A DNA stretch of 57,576 nucleotides from CAZGCA01 sp964524145 (GCA_964524145.1 CAZGCA010000031.1:1-57576), one strand, 5' to 3'. Counted from the first letter of the stretch, positions 18,177 to 27,073 are shown. A program made the numbers and translations. The notes: generated by a model not told the origin, from the sequence alone.

Positions 18177-20916
18177 AATGAATCCTTCTGTCCCCGAACC
18201 GCCATGTCAACAGCGTGACAGAGAAGACTATCAGAAACAGGAACCATGCCGCGGCAGCCGCCGTGCCCATCCGGAACTCGAAGAACGCGGTCCTGTATAT
18301 GTGGTATCCGATAGTTATCGTAGACTCCTGCGGACCGCCTTGCGTCATCACGTAGGCCATCTCAAACCCGCCCTGCAGCCCGTAAATAATGCCCATGATA
18401 AGTATGAAGAACGTTGTTGGGCTCAACAGCGGCCACGTGATGTGTTTGAACCGCTGCCAGCGGCCCGTTCCGTCTATCGCCGCCGCCTCGTATAGCTCGA
18501 CAGGAATGCTCGTGAGCCCTGCCAGGAACAGAAGCATGTTCGGGCCGCCCATACGCGCCCATACACCCATAACGATAAGCGCGGGTTTCGCCCAATAGAA
18601 GAGTGTCGTCAAGCCTTCTTTCCCCGGGCGCAACACCTGGAGCCCTCCCGTGAGCCAGCCCGGAGGATCGCGAAACCCGATGGACATCAACGCCTGGTTC
18701 AGCAGGCCGTACTCGGTGTTGTAGATCCATTTCCACAACAAGAATATGGCGACCCCGCTGACTACGCTCGGGAGATAAAACAGGGTTCTGAACGATACGG
18801 CACCTCGCAGCTTGTTGTTGAGCACCATCGCCAACAGCAGCGAACAGGCCATCGTGATCGGGAGCCCCAACAGCAAGACGAGCGTGTTGATGAAGTAGTA
18901 CCAAAAATCCCTGTCTGTCAGCAGGTCCGTGAAGTTCTTGAATCCCACAAAGCTCATCTCGTTAGTGAAGGTGTTCAGGTTGGTGAATGCAATTATCAGC
19001 GAGTAGACGACCGGAAACGATGTGAAGACAAGAAAACCCGTGAGGTTTGGCGCGAGGAAGAACCCCGCCGCCAAGGAATCCTTCAGATACGCCCCGCGCC
19101 TGTATCCCGCTTTGCCCTTCGACTTCTTTTGGGCCCGGACTACAACCACAACTCCTAAAGCCACAAACACGAGCAGCGCAACGCTCCCGATGATGTTTCC
19201 CCGCCTGTAGAGCGGTCTGCGGGCTTCGGGGTTCAACGCTTCACTCAGCAGTCCCGAGTATAACTCGTGGACTTCGTCGGCCCACTTCTCGGGTCCGAGA
19301 CTGCCCATCTCAACCCGTTCCTCGATGCTTCCAAACTTCGTGTTGATGTAGGACATCGGCACGTAAGGCGTAAACGACGGTGCTTTGCCGCGCTTGAGCT
19401 GGTCGTAGAGCATCTTCAGTTCGGCCCTGATCTCCGACTCATGGCGATTCTGGTCCTCGAGACTCAGACTGTTCCACTCTTCCATGGCCATCTCGGCAAG
19501 CCGCTTCTCGCTCTTGCCGACCAGCGGGTCGGCTTTCCCTTCGGCTTGGGCCCGTTTGCGCATGCGTGCGCACATCCGCGACTGCACCTCCGGAAACGAC
19601 GGATCAAACGTCGCCCAATCCTCCACCTCGTAGTACTTGACGCCGCTATACGCGTCGCCGCCGTTGTGAAGCGCCTTGCCATACTCTCTGCTGCACAGGT
19701 ATTTCAGAAACTTAAACGCTGCTTCCGGATGCTTTGTGTCGCGTGTGACGATCGTCGTGCGCCCCGTCACACGGCACCGGAACTTGTCGTGAAGCTCGCC
19801 CGGAAACCGTGGGAACGGCGCATAACCGTAATGTATTGTCGGGCCTGTAAACGAGAGTATCCACCGGTCGCCGAGGCACATCGCCACGTTGCCCGTACCG
19901 AAGAGCTGTATTGCCTGCGCTTTCTCGATCACCGCCGCGCCTACCATCGAATCAGCTTTGCTCGGCGCGAGCCGCTGTCCATTCTCGTATGTTTGGTACA
20001 ACATGCCGCACACGCGCAGTGCTTCACGTGCCTCGAACGTGTTCATCGAGCTCTGCCTGCCGTCGGGTGTAAACGGTTCTCCTCCCGCCGCGAAGACAAA
20101 CGCGTCCCACCATGGCGGCAGTGCCGCAAAGCTAAGGTAGACTCCCGTCTTTGGGTCCTTCACGGATAACCGTTTCGCTTTCTCGAAATAGTCGTCAATA
20201 GTCCAGTCGGGCGACGGGTATTCGACACCCCACCTGTCGAAAACGTCCTTGTTGTACACGATATGGGCTCCGGCGTAGTTGGTTGGCGCAGCGTAGAACC
20301 GGCCTTCGTACATCAACTGTGGCAAGTGCCCTTCGAAGAAGAGGTCCTTTGTGATCGGATAAACGAGCAGCCGAAGTCGTTGCTCTTCGGGAAGTCCGGC
20401 GAAATGCCTGCGGTTGAGCTCGACGACTTGCTTGTTGTACTCGAAGATCGGCCTAAGCAGATCACCGTCAGGCAGCGGGTTCTGTGACGCCAAGCTAATC
20501 GCCAGTCCTTTTTTCGCCAGGATATCGATGTTCTCACCAACCAACCGGGCGTTGTCCGCTATGACGTGCTTATTGTCCTCCTCGATGTATGGCGTAACGT
20601 CGAGTGCGGCTCCTTTCGAGACAAACTGGTCGAACTGTTGTCTGTCGTAGAGGTCGAGCAGGTCCGGGCCATGCCGCCCGCTCACCTGTATCATCGCCTT
20701 CTCGATGTTGAACTGCGCGGCATAATCCCAGAGCACATGGATATCGGGGTTGAGCCGTTCGAACTCGGCGATCTGTATTATGCGTGCGGGGTTGGGGTCG
20801 GTCACCCACCTGATGACGGTTTTCCCCTCCGAGAGGCTTTGGGTCGTCTCGGTCGTCGAGAACCAGAGCAGGAGACCCAGCGCCACGAGAGCGGCTACAA
20901 CGACGCCCTTCTTCAC
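18169..20916 (-). CDS. Fused solute-binding protein and MalF-type permease
   Basis: This single 915-residue frame joins two proteins that are normally separate. Residues 1-25 are a signal/anchor helix. Residues about 30-560 are a family-1 sugar-binding protein (VIRWVTDPNP, AGAHIVYNKDVFDRWGVEYP, GDRWILSF). Residues about 574-597 form a membrane helix that brings the chain back to the cytoplasm. Residues about 610-915 are a MalF-type permease with its EAA loop at about 807-830 (ELYEAAAIDGTGRWQRFKHI). The topology works: periplasmic binding domain, one crossing, then six helices. The GTG start at 20916 has GGAGGAG six nt upstream. It is followed by the MalG permease with overlap. The sequence runs unbroken with family-like residues on both sides, so a sequencing fusion looks unlikely. 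Confidence 0.88.
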   Translation of the reverse strand: MKKGVVVAALVALGLLLWFSTTETTQSLSEGKTVIRWVTDPNPARIIQIAEFERLNPDIHVLWDYAAQFNIEKAMIQVSGRHGPDLLDLYDRQQFDQFVSKGAALDVTPYIEEDNKHVIADNARLVGENIDILAKKGLAISLASQNPLPDGDLLRPIFEYNKQVVELNRRHFAGLPEEQRLRLLVYPITKDLFFEGHLPQLMYEGRFYAAPTNYAGAHIVYNKDVFDRWGVEYPSPDWTIDDYFEKAKRLSVKDPKTGVYLSFAALPPWWDAFVFAAGGEPFTPDGRQSSMNTFEAREALRVCGMLYQTYENGQRLAPSKADSMVGAAVIEKAQAIQLFGTGNVAMCLGDRWILSFTGPTIHYGYAPFPRFPGELHDKFRCRVTGRTTIVTRDTKHPEAAFKFLKYLCSREYGKALHNGGDAYSGVKYYEVEDWATFDPSFPEVQSRMCARMRKRAQAEGKADPLVGKSEKRLAEMAMEEWNSLSLEDQNRHESEIRAELKMLYDQLKRGKAPSFTPYVPMSYINTKFGSIEERVEMGSLGPEKWADEVHELYSGLLSEALNPEARRPLYRRGNIIGSVALLVFVALGVVVVVRAQKKSKGKAGYRRGAYLKDSLAAGFFLAPNLTGFLVFTSFPVVYSLIIAFTNLNTFTNEMSFVGFKNFTDLLTDRDFWYYFINTLVLLLGLPITMACSLLLAMVLNNKLRGAVSFRTLFYLPSVVSGVAIFLLWKWIYNTEYGLLNQALMSIGFRDPPGWLTGGLQVLRPGKEGLTTLFYWAKPALIVMGVWARMGGPNMLLFLAGLTSIPVELYEAAAIDGTGRWQRFKHITWPLLSPTTFFILIMGIIYGLQGGFEMAYVMTQGGPQESTITIGYHIYRTAFFEFRMGTAAAAAWFLFLIVFSVTLLTWRFGDRRIHYV

Positions 20917-20939
20917 GGTCGACTCCTCCCCACCCTAGC

Positions 20940-21749
20940 TCATCTCATCCCGTACTCTATCGCGTCATACTCGCACTCGCGACAGTCGAGGCACCGGATG
21001 CACTCGGGCGAGTCGGGTTCTTTGCTGGCATCTATGTCCACCGGACAGAGCGATTTGCACTTCCCGCAATTCGTGCACGCCTCCCGATCTATTCTCAAGG
21101 AAATGAGGCTTATTCGGTTGAACAACGAGTAGATGGCACCCAACGGACATGCCACCTTGCAGAATGGTCTGTAAGAGATCACCATCAGTGCAAGGAACGC
21201 TGCCAGGATTGCCAGCTTCAACCCGAAAAACCATCCCAGCAACGATCTCAACGATTCGTTCATCACGGCAAGCGGTATGCCGGCCTCGAGCGTGCCTGCG
21301 GGACAGAGCTTGCAGAACCAGGGTTGCTTTGTGGCAAAAGGCAACACGAGTACCAGCCCGACCAACACGACATACTTCATCGCTGAACTCCACCTCGGCA
21401 GAACGATCTTTCGCGACGGGATCTTGTGCAGAAGCTCCTGGAAGAACCCGAACGGGCATAACCACCCGCAGACAAATCTCCCGCCAAGCGCTCCCACCAC
21501 GGCAAGAAAGCCCAGCACGTAGAGGGATAGGTGATACGAGCCGTGTGCAACAAACCATTGCAGGGTGCCTATCGGGCAGGCAAACACCGCCAGAGGACAG
21601 GAGTAACAGTTGAATCCCGGAGTGCAGAAGTACTTCAGGCTCCCCATATAGATGGTGCCACTGAACAAACCTGGAAGGTAAGGGTTGGAAACGAGCGTTG
21701 CGACCAGTTGGGATACGCGGCGCCACCGCATAGCGGTACGCTTAGCCAA
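20940..21749 (-). CDS. NapH-like membrane 4Fe-4S protein
   Basis: This membrane protein of up to 269 residues has four to five helices and cysteine motifs CGWLCPFGFF and CPLGAIYSLFNRIS of the NapH/NosR/YccM type. The C-terminal ferredoxin domain carries CTNCGKCKSLCPVDI and CIRCLDCRECEYDAI. Such proteins pass electrons between the quinone pool and periplasmic or cytoplasmic partners. An additional Cys-rich loop (CKLCPAG) lies mid-protein. The frame starts with TTG at 21749, overlapping the upstream CxxC gene by eight nt; an ATG at 21731 (MRWRRVSQL) is the alternative. Neither has a clear ribosome-binding site, which supports coupling to the small gene. Confidence 0.85.
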   Translation of the reverse strand: MAKRTAMRWRRVSQLVATLVSNPYLPGLFSGTIYMGSLKYFCTPGFNCYSCPLAVFACPIGTLQWFVAHGSYHLSLYVLGFLAVVGALGGRFVCGWLCPFGFFQELLHKIPSRKIVLPRWSSAMKYVVLVGLVLVLPFATKQPWFCKLCPAGTLEAGIPLAVMNESLRSLLGWFFGLKLAILAAFLALMVISYRPFCKVACPLGAIYSLFNRISLISLRIDREACTNCGKCKSLCPVDIDASKEPDSPECIRCLDCRECEYDAIEYGMR

Positions 21750-21891
21750 TACCTATGCAGCCCAGGCAAAGCGATACTGCATTGCCCAACACCCGCGCCG
21801 CTTCACCTGCGATGAGACCACCAACCATCATACCTACCCCCACAACCAGCACAATCAACCCTGCTAGGTTCTTTCGGTCTGGTCGCCACAT
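21742..21891 (-). CDS. 49-residue CxxC small membrane protein (CD1871A-like)
   Basis: ATG at 21889-21891, TAA at 21742-21744. The product has a positively charged N-terminus (MWRPDRKN), one hydrophobic helix (residues 9-28) and ends in CLGCIGIG. That C-terminal CxxCIGIG tail and the length match the small CXXC proteins annotated as CD1871A family, which I recall being encoded beside membrane 4Fe-4S proteins, as here. It starts 28 nt after the ECF sigma gene and overlaps the 4Fe-4S gene by eight nt. Function is unknown; a redox or metal-site partner of the 4Fe-4S protein is inferred from linkage. Confidence 0.75.
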   Translation of the reverse strand: MWRPDRKNLAGLIVLVVGVGMMVGGLIAGEAARVLGNAVSLCLGCIGIG

Positions 21892-21919
21892 TGCAGTACC
21901 CGTTTCCGATTAAAGTCGA

Positions 21920-22609
21920 CTACTTCCTTACATATCCGTGTACCGATGCGTAGTCGGCAAGCATCTCGCGAAGCAGCTTCCTGCCGCGATACAGCCGCGA
22001 CATCACCGTGCCCATCGGGCATTTCAACAATTCGGCTATCTCTTTGTACGAGAAATCGCCCAAATCTGCCAGCAGCACTACTGTCCTGAAATCTTCGGGC
22101 AGCGACGAGATGGCGTGTTTGACATCGTCGTCCACAAGCTCCAGCACATCTTCCCGCTCGATGGACTTCGCGGTTAACACTTTCCCCACCGGCTCGCGTT
22201 GCACCTCCTGCGCTGTCTCTATCAGTTGCACGTGAGTCGGTTCGCGGGCAACCTTCTTGCACCTGTTCAGGTGCGTGTTCGTCAATATGGTGAACAGCCA
22301 CCCCCTGATGTTCGTTCCTTTCTGGAACTTGTCGTAAAACTCGTATGCACGTAACATAGCGTCTTGAACAAGGTCGTGTGCGTCGTCCTCGTTGTTGCGA
22401 GTCATCCGCAGCGCTGCATTGTGGAGCCAGTCAAGATGTGTCAGCGCGGTTTGTTCAAAATCGCGCCGCTTCTCCTCGGTATCTGTGGTTGCCTGGATGT
22501 CACGTACAGCCATTGTTTTCGCATCCTCTCCTTTTTCCTCGTCCTCTCCGCCCGGCATCTGCCGGACCTCAATTACCATTATACCAGATTCAACACGCTC
22601 GTGCAGCAT
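21920..22609 (-). CDS. ECF-type RNA polymerase sigma factor
   Basis: This protein of up to 229 residues has sigma-70 region 2 (ALRMTRNNEDDAHDLVQDAMLRAYEFYDKF, with the GWLFTILTN helix) and region 4 (ISSLPEDFRTVVLLADLGDFSYKEIAELL and a GTVMSRLYRGRKLL recognition helix). No sensory extension is present. The true start is uncertain: ATG 22609 gives an acidic, low-complexity N-terminus, while ATG 22513 (MAVRDIQ) has AAGGAG upstream and gives a more usual length of 197. No canonical anti-sigma factor adjoins it. The next genes are the 49-residue CxxC membrane protein and the membrane 4Fe-4S protein, which may relate to its control. Confidence 0.9.
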   Translation of the reverse strand: MLHERVESGIMVIEVRQMPGGEDEEKGEDAKTMAVRDIQATTDTEEKRRDFEQTALTHLDWLHNAALRMTRNNEDDAHDLVQDAMLRAYEFYDKFQKGTNIRGWLFTILTNTHLNRCKKVAREPTHVQLIETAQEVQREPVGKVLTAKSIEREDVLELVDDDVKHAISSLPEDFRTVVLLADLGDFSYKEIAELLKCPMGTVMSRLYRGRKLLREMLADYASVHGYVRK

Positions 22610-22637
22610 GTTTGCCTGCTGGCGCTCCAGAGCGCTG

Positions 22638-23717
22638 CTAATCCGGCTCGATAGCCACTACCTCCCCACTGGATACACTCTGCTCTGCGGCCTCGGCGAT
22701 CTTCGTTGCCTCGAGCCCATCGTGTCCGTCCGGATACGTGCCTGCGAACGAATCAACCTGCGCCCCACCGACAATGCGGTTCACTATACGCGCAAAGTGG
22801 AGTATGCTGTCGATAACGTATCCCGACCACCTCTCTTTGCCTTCTGGATCGTGTTCTGACCTGAGACCGGCTGCGTTGAGCGTCTCGGTTCTGCCCCGGC
22901 TGCTCAAGCACAGACGTGTGCCCCTGTCCTCCGAGTCTATTTCTGCAACACCTTCTGTGCCAACAACACGTATGCCCTGGTTGACGATGGCCTCGAACCC
23001 GTCCGGCAACACCCACGATGTATCGAACGTCACCGTCGCGCCATTGGCAAAACTCACCTGCGCCTGCACGCTGTCGAACGTATCGACACCAAGGGAAACA
23101 AGCTTCTTTTTGTGCCCCCTGGCGTATACCGTTACTGCGTTCGACCCCAGGATCCATCTCATCAAATCGTACATATGCACGCCGAGGAACCACACAGGGG
23201 ACGAGTTCGACGCCCAGCCCGGTATCCAATCGCGCGGCACCTCTATCCGGTCCTCCATGTGCGAGTACCCGTAAAGCGGCGCCCCGATCTCACCCGATTT
23301 CACCAGAGTCGCCAGCTCGGAATGGTACGGGTCATAGCGTTTGTGGAAATCAACCATCAGAAGACGACCGTTGCGCTCCGCTGCCGCTACCATCTCGCGA
23401 CACCCCGCAGCACTCGTATCCATCGGTTTCTCGACGAGAACATGTGCGCCTGCATCGAGAGCCGCAACCGTGATCTCCTTATGCAGATGGTCCGGGGTAG
23501 CAATGCCAACTGCGTCGGGCGACTCCGCATCGAGCATCGCTCGGCAGTCATTGTATGTGTTGATGTTATAAAGGGTTCGTGCCTCCTCCAGGCAGGACTC
23601 GTCCGTGTCCGCTACCCCCACCAATTCTACAACGCACTCCTCCTGACACTGCGAAAACCCGGCCAGGTGTTTCTGCCCGTGTCTGCCGGCCCCTACCACT
23701 GCAACCCGCGCAGCCAC
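22638..23717 (-). CDS. Gfo/Idh/MocA family oxidoreductase
   Basis: This 359-residue protein has the dinucleotide motif GAGRHGQKH (residues about 8-16), EKPMDTSAAGCREM, and MVDFHKRYDPYHSE in the catalytic region. It most resembles the 7971-8990 paralogue in layout (both share the MVDFHxR segment) but the sequences differ widely. The start is GTG 23717, five nt after the thi4 stop. Its end is 28 nt before the farthest sigma-factor start. It is probably an NAD(P)-dependent sugar dehydrogenase serving the neighbouring importer; the substrate is unknown. Confidence 0.92.
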   Translation of the reverse strand: MAARVAVVGAGRHGQKHLAGFSQCQEECVVELVGVADTDESCLEEARTLYNINTYNDCRAMLDAESPDAVGIATPDHLHKEITVAALDAGAHVLVEKPMDTSAAGCREMVAAAERNGRLLMVDFHKRYDPYHSELATLVKSGEIGAPLYGYSHMEDRIEVPRDWIPGWASNSSPVWFLGVHMYDLMRWILGSNAVTVYARGHKKKLVSLGVDTFDSVQAQVSFANGATVTFDTSWVLPDGFEAIVNQGIRVVGTEGVAEIDSEDRGTRLCLSSRGRTETLNAAGLRSEHDPEGKERWSGYVIDSILHFARIVNRIVGGAQVDSFAGTYPDGHDGLEATKIAEAAEQSVSSGEVVAIEPD

Positions 23718-23722
23718 CGGGT

Positions 23723-24502
23723 CTATTTCCCCAAATCCTTCATCACGAGTTCGGCCACCTTCTCTCCCGACAGAAGCATTCCGCCAAAGACCGGGCCCAT
23801 ACGATGTCCTCCGAAAGCCGCGTTTGCCGCCATCCCGGCAACGTACACACTCTCAAACACCTTCGCCGTGTTCTCGACCACGGCCCGCTCGGCGTCTTCC
23901 GCCCACATCGAGCGTTCTCCCATTATCGTGCCCGTCTCCGTGAGAAGCTTGAGCCCTTCTTTGCGAACGAGCATGTGCGCTACGGAGCAGTCATGGCCGG
24001 TTGCGTCTATAACCATTCTCGCCTCGAACGCGAGCGGGTCGACGTGCAGATTCGCCATCTCGACCGGGGTCCAGTTGACCACCAACCCCGTCACCTTCCC
24101 GTCGCGCACCATGACGTCCTCGACGCAGATCGTGTTGAGCACCGTCGCGCCCGCCGTCGTTGCAGCGTAACAGAGCGCTGCCGCCACATGGACAGCATCC
24201 GCCGCCAGAAGACCGTTGTCGCGCTCCGTGTACGTTATCTTGAACTCGTCGAGTATATGACGCGCAGGCTTTTGGACAACGATCTCGCTGAACAGCATTC
24301 CGCCGCCCCATATACCGCCTCCGGTGGAGAGCTTCTTCTCGAACACCACCGTGTTAACCCCCGCCTTGGCGAGGTAATATGCCGCAACAAGGCCGGATGG
24401 GCCCGCTCCCACTATCGCAACGTCCGAACGCAGGCACTCAGTCAGCTTATCGGCATACCGGCGAATGATCGTTTCCGATACGCGCTTCTCATCAAGGCTC
24501 AC
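23723..24502 (-). CDS. thi4: Thi4-type thiazole synthase (ADP-thiazole)
   Basis: This 259-residue FAD/NAD-fold enzyme has VAIVGAGPSGLVAAYYLAK at the N-terminus, VVFEKKLSTGGGIWGGGM, and the C-terminal GMAANAAFGGHRMGPVFGGML typical of Thi4. Thi4 makes the adenylated thiazole precursor of thiamine from NAD, glycine and a sulfur source. In ATGHDCSVAHML the position matching the sulfur-donating Cys of yeast Thi4 seems to be His, as in the sulfide-using catalytic archaeal enzymes; this rests on eye alignment. I chose GTG 24502 because AAAGGAG lies about ten nt upstream and the length then fits; the frame is open to 24553. It is first in the minus unit leading to the sugar importer and has its own strong promoter. 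Confidence 0.88.
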   Translation of the reverse strand: MSLDEKRVSETIIRRYADKLTECLRSDVAIVGAGPSGLVAAYYLAKAGVNTVVFEKKLSTGGGIWGGGMLFSEIVVQKPARHILDEFKITYTERDNGLLAADAVHVAAALCYAATTAGATVLNTICVEDVMVRDGKVTGLVVNWTPVEMANLHVDPLAFEARMVIDATGHDCSVAHMLVRKEGLKLLTETGTIMGERSMWAEDAERAVVENTAKVFESVYVAGMAANAAFGGHRMGPVFGGMLLSGEKVAELVMKDLGK

Positions 24503-24625
24503 TACTTGCTGTCTCCTTTCTTCAACTTGGGCCGGATGCTTTCGAGGTACCACATCTCGGGGAATTGTCTCGCTTCGTCCAGAATCCCTCTCACGTGCCT
24601 CTTGCCGGTTTCCCTCTCCGCTGCA

Positions 24626-24654
24626 AATATACTATCCCTCCTCCCCGAAGTCAA
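24626..24654 (-). promoter_or_regulatory. Strong promoter of the thi4 transcription unit
   Basis: On the minus strand, TTGACT (24649-24654), 17 nt, then TATATT (24626-24631). Transcription would start near 24618, about 115 nt before the GTG at 24502. No TPP riboswitch (thi box) is recognisable in that leader. Confidence 0.6.
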
Positions 24655-24697
24655 GACCGAATGCGGGATTGGACTACCGTTTTTCCGACCGATTTGC

Positions 24698-24703
24698 TAT
24701 ACT
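24698..24703 (+). promoter_or_regulatory. Extended -10 of the second sugar importer
   Basis: TATACT at 24698-24703 preceded by TGC (24695-24697) is a TGn-extended -10 box. It lies about 95 nt before the binding-protein start and faces away from the thi4 promoter. No good -35 is visible. Confidence 0.4.
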
Positions 24704-24795
24704 ACGGTTGCGGAGGGAGGCAAAGAAGCACGTTCTGTCAGGGCCGGAGTCGAGGCGCTGGGTTTACTCGCACTTATCGGAGTTCACTGCGTTTG

Positions 24796-26145
24796 GTGGA
24801 GAAGTTGCTGAAGTTCGGTCGAAGGTTGCTGCCACCAAAGCGCCACTCTGTCTTTCCGTTTGCCGTATTGCTCGTGTTACTTCCCTTGACCGCCATCTCA
24901 TGTTTCAGCTCGGACGGGCCCGGAGACCGGACCGTCATCAACTTCATGTTCTGGGGCGGATACGAGGAGCTCGACATCTGGCGCGAGCTGAAAAGGATAT
25001 ACGAAGAGAAGTACCCGGACAGGTTTATCAAGCTCGAGTATGTCCCCGGGCTTTACGCCGATAGGCTGAGCCTGGCGCTTGTTTCCGGTACCGCAGCGGA
25101 TGTCTTCAACATAGACGACGACAGGTTCAAGATTGTTGCTGCAGGCGGCCACCTGGAAGATCTGACTCCGTACCTCGAACGGGACGGGCCTGATCTCGAT
25201 CTCGGCGATTTCTTTCCAGGTTCCCTTGATACGTTCAAGTTCAACGATGTTCAGTGGGCCCTGCCGTGGGACGGGGCTGGAGTTGTGCTCTTTTACAACG
25301 CCGACCTTTTCGACGAAGCCGGCCTCCCCTATCCCTGGAAAGACTGGACGTGGGATGACTTGCGGGACATGGCCATCAAGCTTACCCAGGACAGTGATGG
25401 GGACGGCAGGATCGATCAGTTCGGTTACTTCGTTGACTTGGGGTGGACCAATTTGCAGGGACCGATCTGGTCCTGGGGAACCCACGGAGTGCTGACCCCT
25501 GACAATACACGATGCGCGCTCATCGATCCCCGCGCAATAGAGGTGATGCAGTTCATGCAGGATCTTAAATACAAAGATCACGTCGGTCCCCGCCTTGGCG
25601 AAATGGCCCAGTTGCTGGGAGATACCATGTTGCTGACCGGACGCGTCGCGATGATATCGGGCGGCGCTTACTTTGCCTCGAAACTGCGGCTTGTCGAAGG
25701 AATACCGTGGGATTACGCGCACATGCCGCTCGGACCAAACGGGCAGCGGTATACGCGGTCTACGTACGACGGGATAAGCATCTACGGGAAGTCAACACAC
25801 AAGCAGGAAGCCTGGGACTGGATTCGGCTCGTGCTGAGCCGTCGGGCGCAGGAGATCATTGCGCGCTCCGGCAGGAACCCGTGCATCCGCGTCAAGGACG
25901 CAATGGAGTTCTACGTGCGCGACGACACCTTGCAGCATGAGGAGATCGTTATTGAAGCCATGCGCGAGTATGGCCGCACGACGCCTCAGGTTGTTGCGGA
26001 AGCGCAACTGTCCGTCGCCCTGAACAACGAATTCAGCCGTCTTGATTACGGCGCTGCGGATGCTCAGGAGGTTGCCGAGCGGTCCTGTATCGCTGTTGAC
26101 AGAGTACTTGAAGACATGCGCGCTACGTACGAGGTGTGGCAATGA
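24796..26145 (+). CDS. Sugar ABC importer binding lipoprotein
   Basis: This protein of about 449 residues has a lipoprotein signal (LLPLTAISC, anchor at Cys36) and a family-1 solute-binding fold: NFMFWGGYEELDIWRELKRIYEEKYPD, SGTAADVFNIDDDRFK, and LPWDGAGVVLFYNADLFDEAG. It captures a sugar or glycoside at the outer face of the inner membrane. The start is uncertain: TTG/GTG codons at 24793-24826 are in frame and GTG 24796 is used here. The open frame runs back to 24565 but that part covers the promoter region and looks non-coding. The two permease genes follow with an ATGA overlap and a 2-nt gap. Confidence 0.9.
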   Translation: MEKLLKFGRRLLPPKRHSVFPFAVLLVLLPLTAISCFSSDGPGDRTVINFMFWGGYEELDIWRELKRIYEEKYPDRFIKLEYVPGLYADRLSLALVSGTAADVFNIDDDRFKIVAAGGHLEDLTPYLERDGPDLDLGDFFPGSLDTFKFNDVQWALPWDGAGVVLFYNADLFDEAGLPYPWKDWTWDDLRDMAIKLTQDSDGDGRIDQFGYFVDLGWTNLQGPIWSWGTHGVLTPDNTRCALIDPRAIEVMQFMQDLKYKDHVGPRLGEMAQLLGDTMLLTGRVAMISGGAYFASKLRLVEGIPWDYAHMPLGPNGQRYTRSTYDGISIYGKSTHKQEAWDWIRLVLSRRAQEIIARSGRNPCIRVKDAMEFYVRDDTLQHEEIVIEAMREYGRTTPQVVAEAQLSVALNNEFSRLDYGAADAQEVAERSCIAVDRVLEDMRATYEVWQ

Positions 26146-27071
26146 GGCGGACGCGACGCAGAAAATCCAGGCTGGGACGCGCCGACGCTGTCCAGGGATA
26201 CCTTTTCGCCTCGCCCTGGTTGATAGGGTTCCTTTGCCTGACCTTGGGCCCAATGCTCTTCTCGCTGGGCCTTTCTTTCTGCCGCTGGGATCTGAATATG
26301 CCCGGCAGCCAGAGATTCGTCGGGATCCTAAACTACGCGGAACTTCTTTTCAACGACAGGCTACTTTGGAAAGCGCTCTATAACACAGCATACTACTCGT
26401 TCTTTGGCGTCCCGCTCGCCATGATCATGGCTCTCACGCTCGCCATGCTGCTCAACCAGAAGGTCAAAGGCATCTACTTTTACCGCACAGTATTCTATCT
26501 TCCGTCGATCGTTGCCGGGGTCGCCACTATCGTGATGTGGCAATGGCTTTTCAACCCTGAGTTCGGCATGGTCAACGAAATACTCGGCTTCTTTGGCTTG
26601 CCCCGGCCCGGTTGGCTTGTGCAGCCCGCATGGTGCAAGCCGGTGCTCATCATCATGCGTGTCTGGACTGTTGGGGCGGCTATGCTGATCTATCTCGCGG
26701 GTCTTCAGGGGATCCCGCAACATCTCTACGAGGTTGCGGACATCGACGGTGCCGGGCCAATACGAAAATTCTTCGCCATCACTCTGCCGATGCTCACGCC
26801 GACCATATTCTTCAACCTTGTCATGTCGATAATAGGCTCGTTTCAGATCTTTACGGCGGCGTATGTGCTGGTAGGCAACCCGATGCTGGGTGGTCCGGAC
26901 GACAGCCTCCTGTTTTACGTGTATTACCTGTACAGAAGCGCGTTTGTGACGTTCAGGATGGGATACGCAAGCGCGATGGCATGGATCCTCTTCGTCATTA
27001 TACTTGCGTTCACAATGCTCGTTATACGCTCGTCGGGCCTGTGGGTGTATTACGAAGGGGAGAGGCGTTAG
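26142..27071 (+). CDS. Carbohydrate ABC importer permease, MalF family
   Basis: This 309-residue membrane protein has six helices and the EAA loop HLYEVADIDGAGPIRKFFAITLP. The ATG at 26142 overlaps the stop of the binding-protein gene as ATGA, so I prefer it to the GTG two codons earlier. The N-terminus is strongly basic, as expected for a cytoplasmic tail. It pairs with the MalG-type permease that starts two nt after its stop. Confidence 0.93.
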   Translation: MRRTRRRKSRLGRADAVQGYLFASPWLIGFLCLTLGPMLFSLGLSFCRWDLNMPGSQRFVGILNYAELLFNDRLLWKALYNTAYYSFFGVPLAMIMALTLAMLLNQKVKGIYFYRTVFYLPSIVAGVATIVMWQWLFNPEFGMVNEILGFFGLPRPGWLVQPAWCKPVLIIMRVWTVGAAMLIYLAGLQGIPQHLYEVADIDGAGPIRKFFAITLPMLTPTIFFNLVMSIIGSFQIFTAAYVLVGNPMLGGPDDSLLFYVYYLYRSAFVTFRMGYASAMAWILFVIILAFTMLVIRSSGLWVYYEGERR

Positions 27072-27073
27072 CC

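Noticed and set aside
24565..24795. N-terminal extension of the sugar-binding lipoprotein
   Set aside because: It covers two promoter elements and would bury the lipoprotein signal more than 100 residues inside the protein.
23579..24811. 410-codon plus-strand frame over thi4 and the promoter region
   Set aside because: Antisense to two well-supported genes and runs through the divergent promoters.
26612..27073. N-terminal extension of the MalG-type permease
   Set aside because: The extra 154 codons overlap the preceding permease in another frame; the ATG at 27074 is two nt after its stop.
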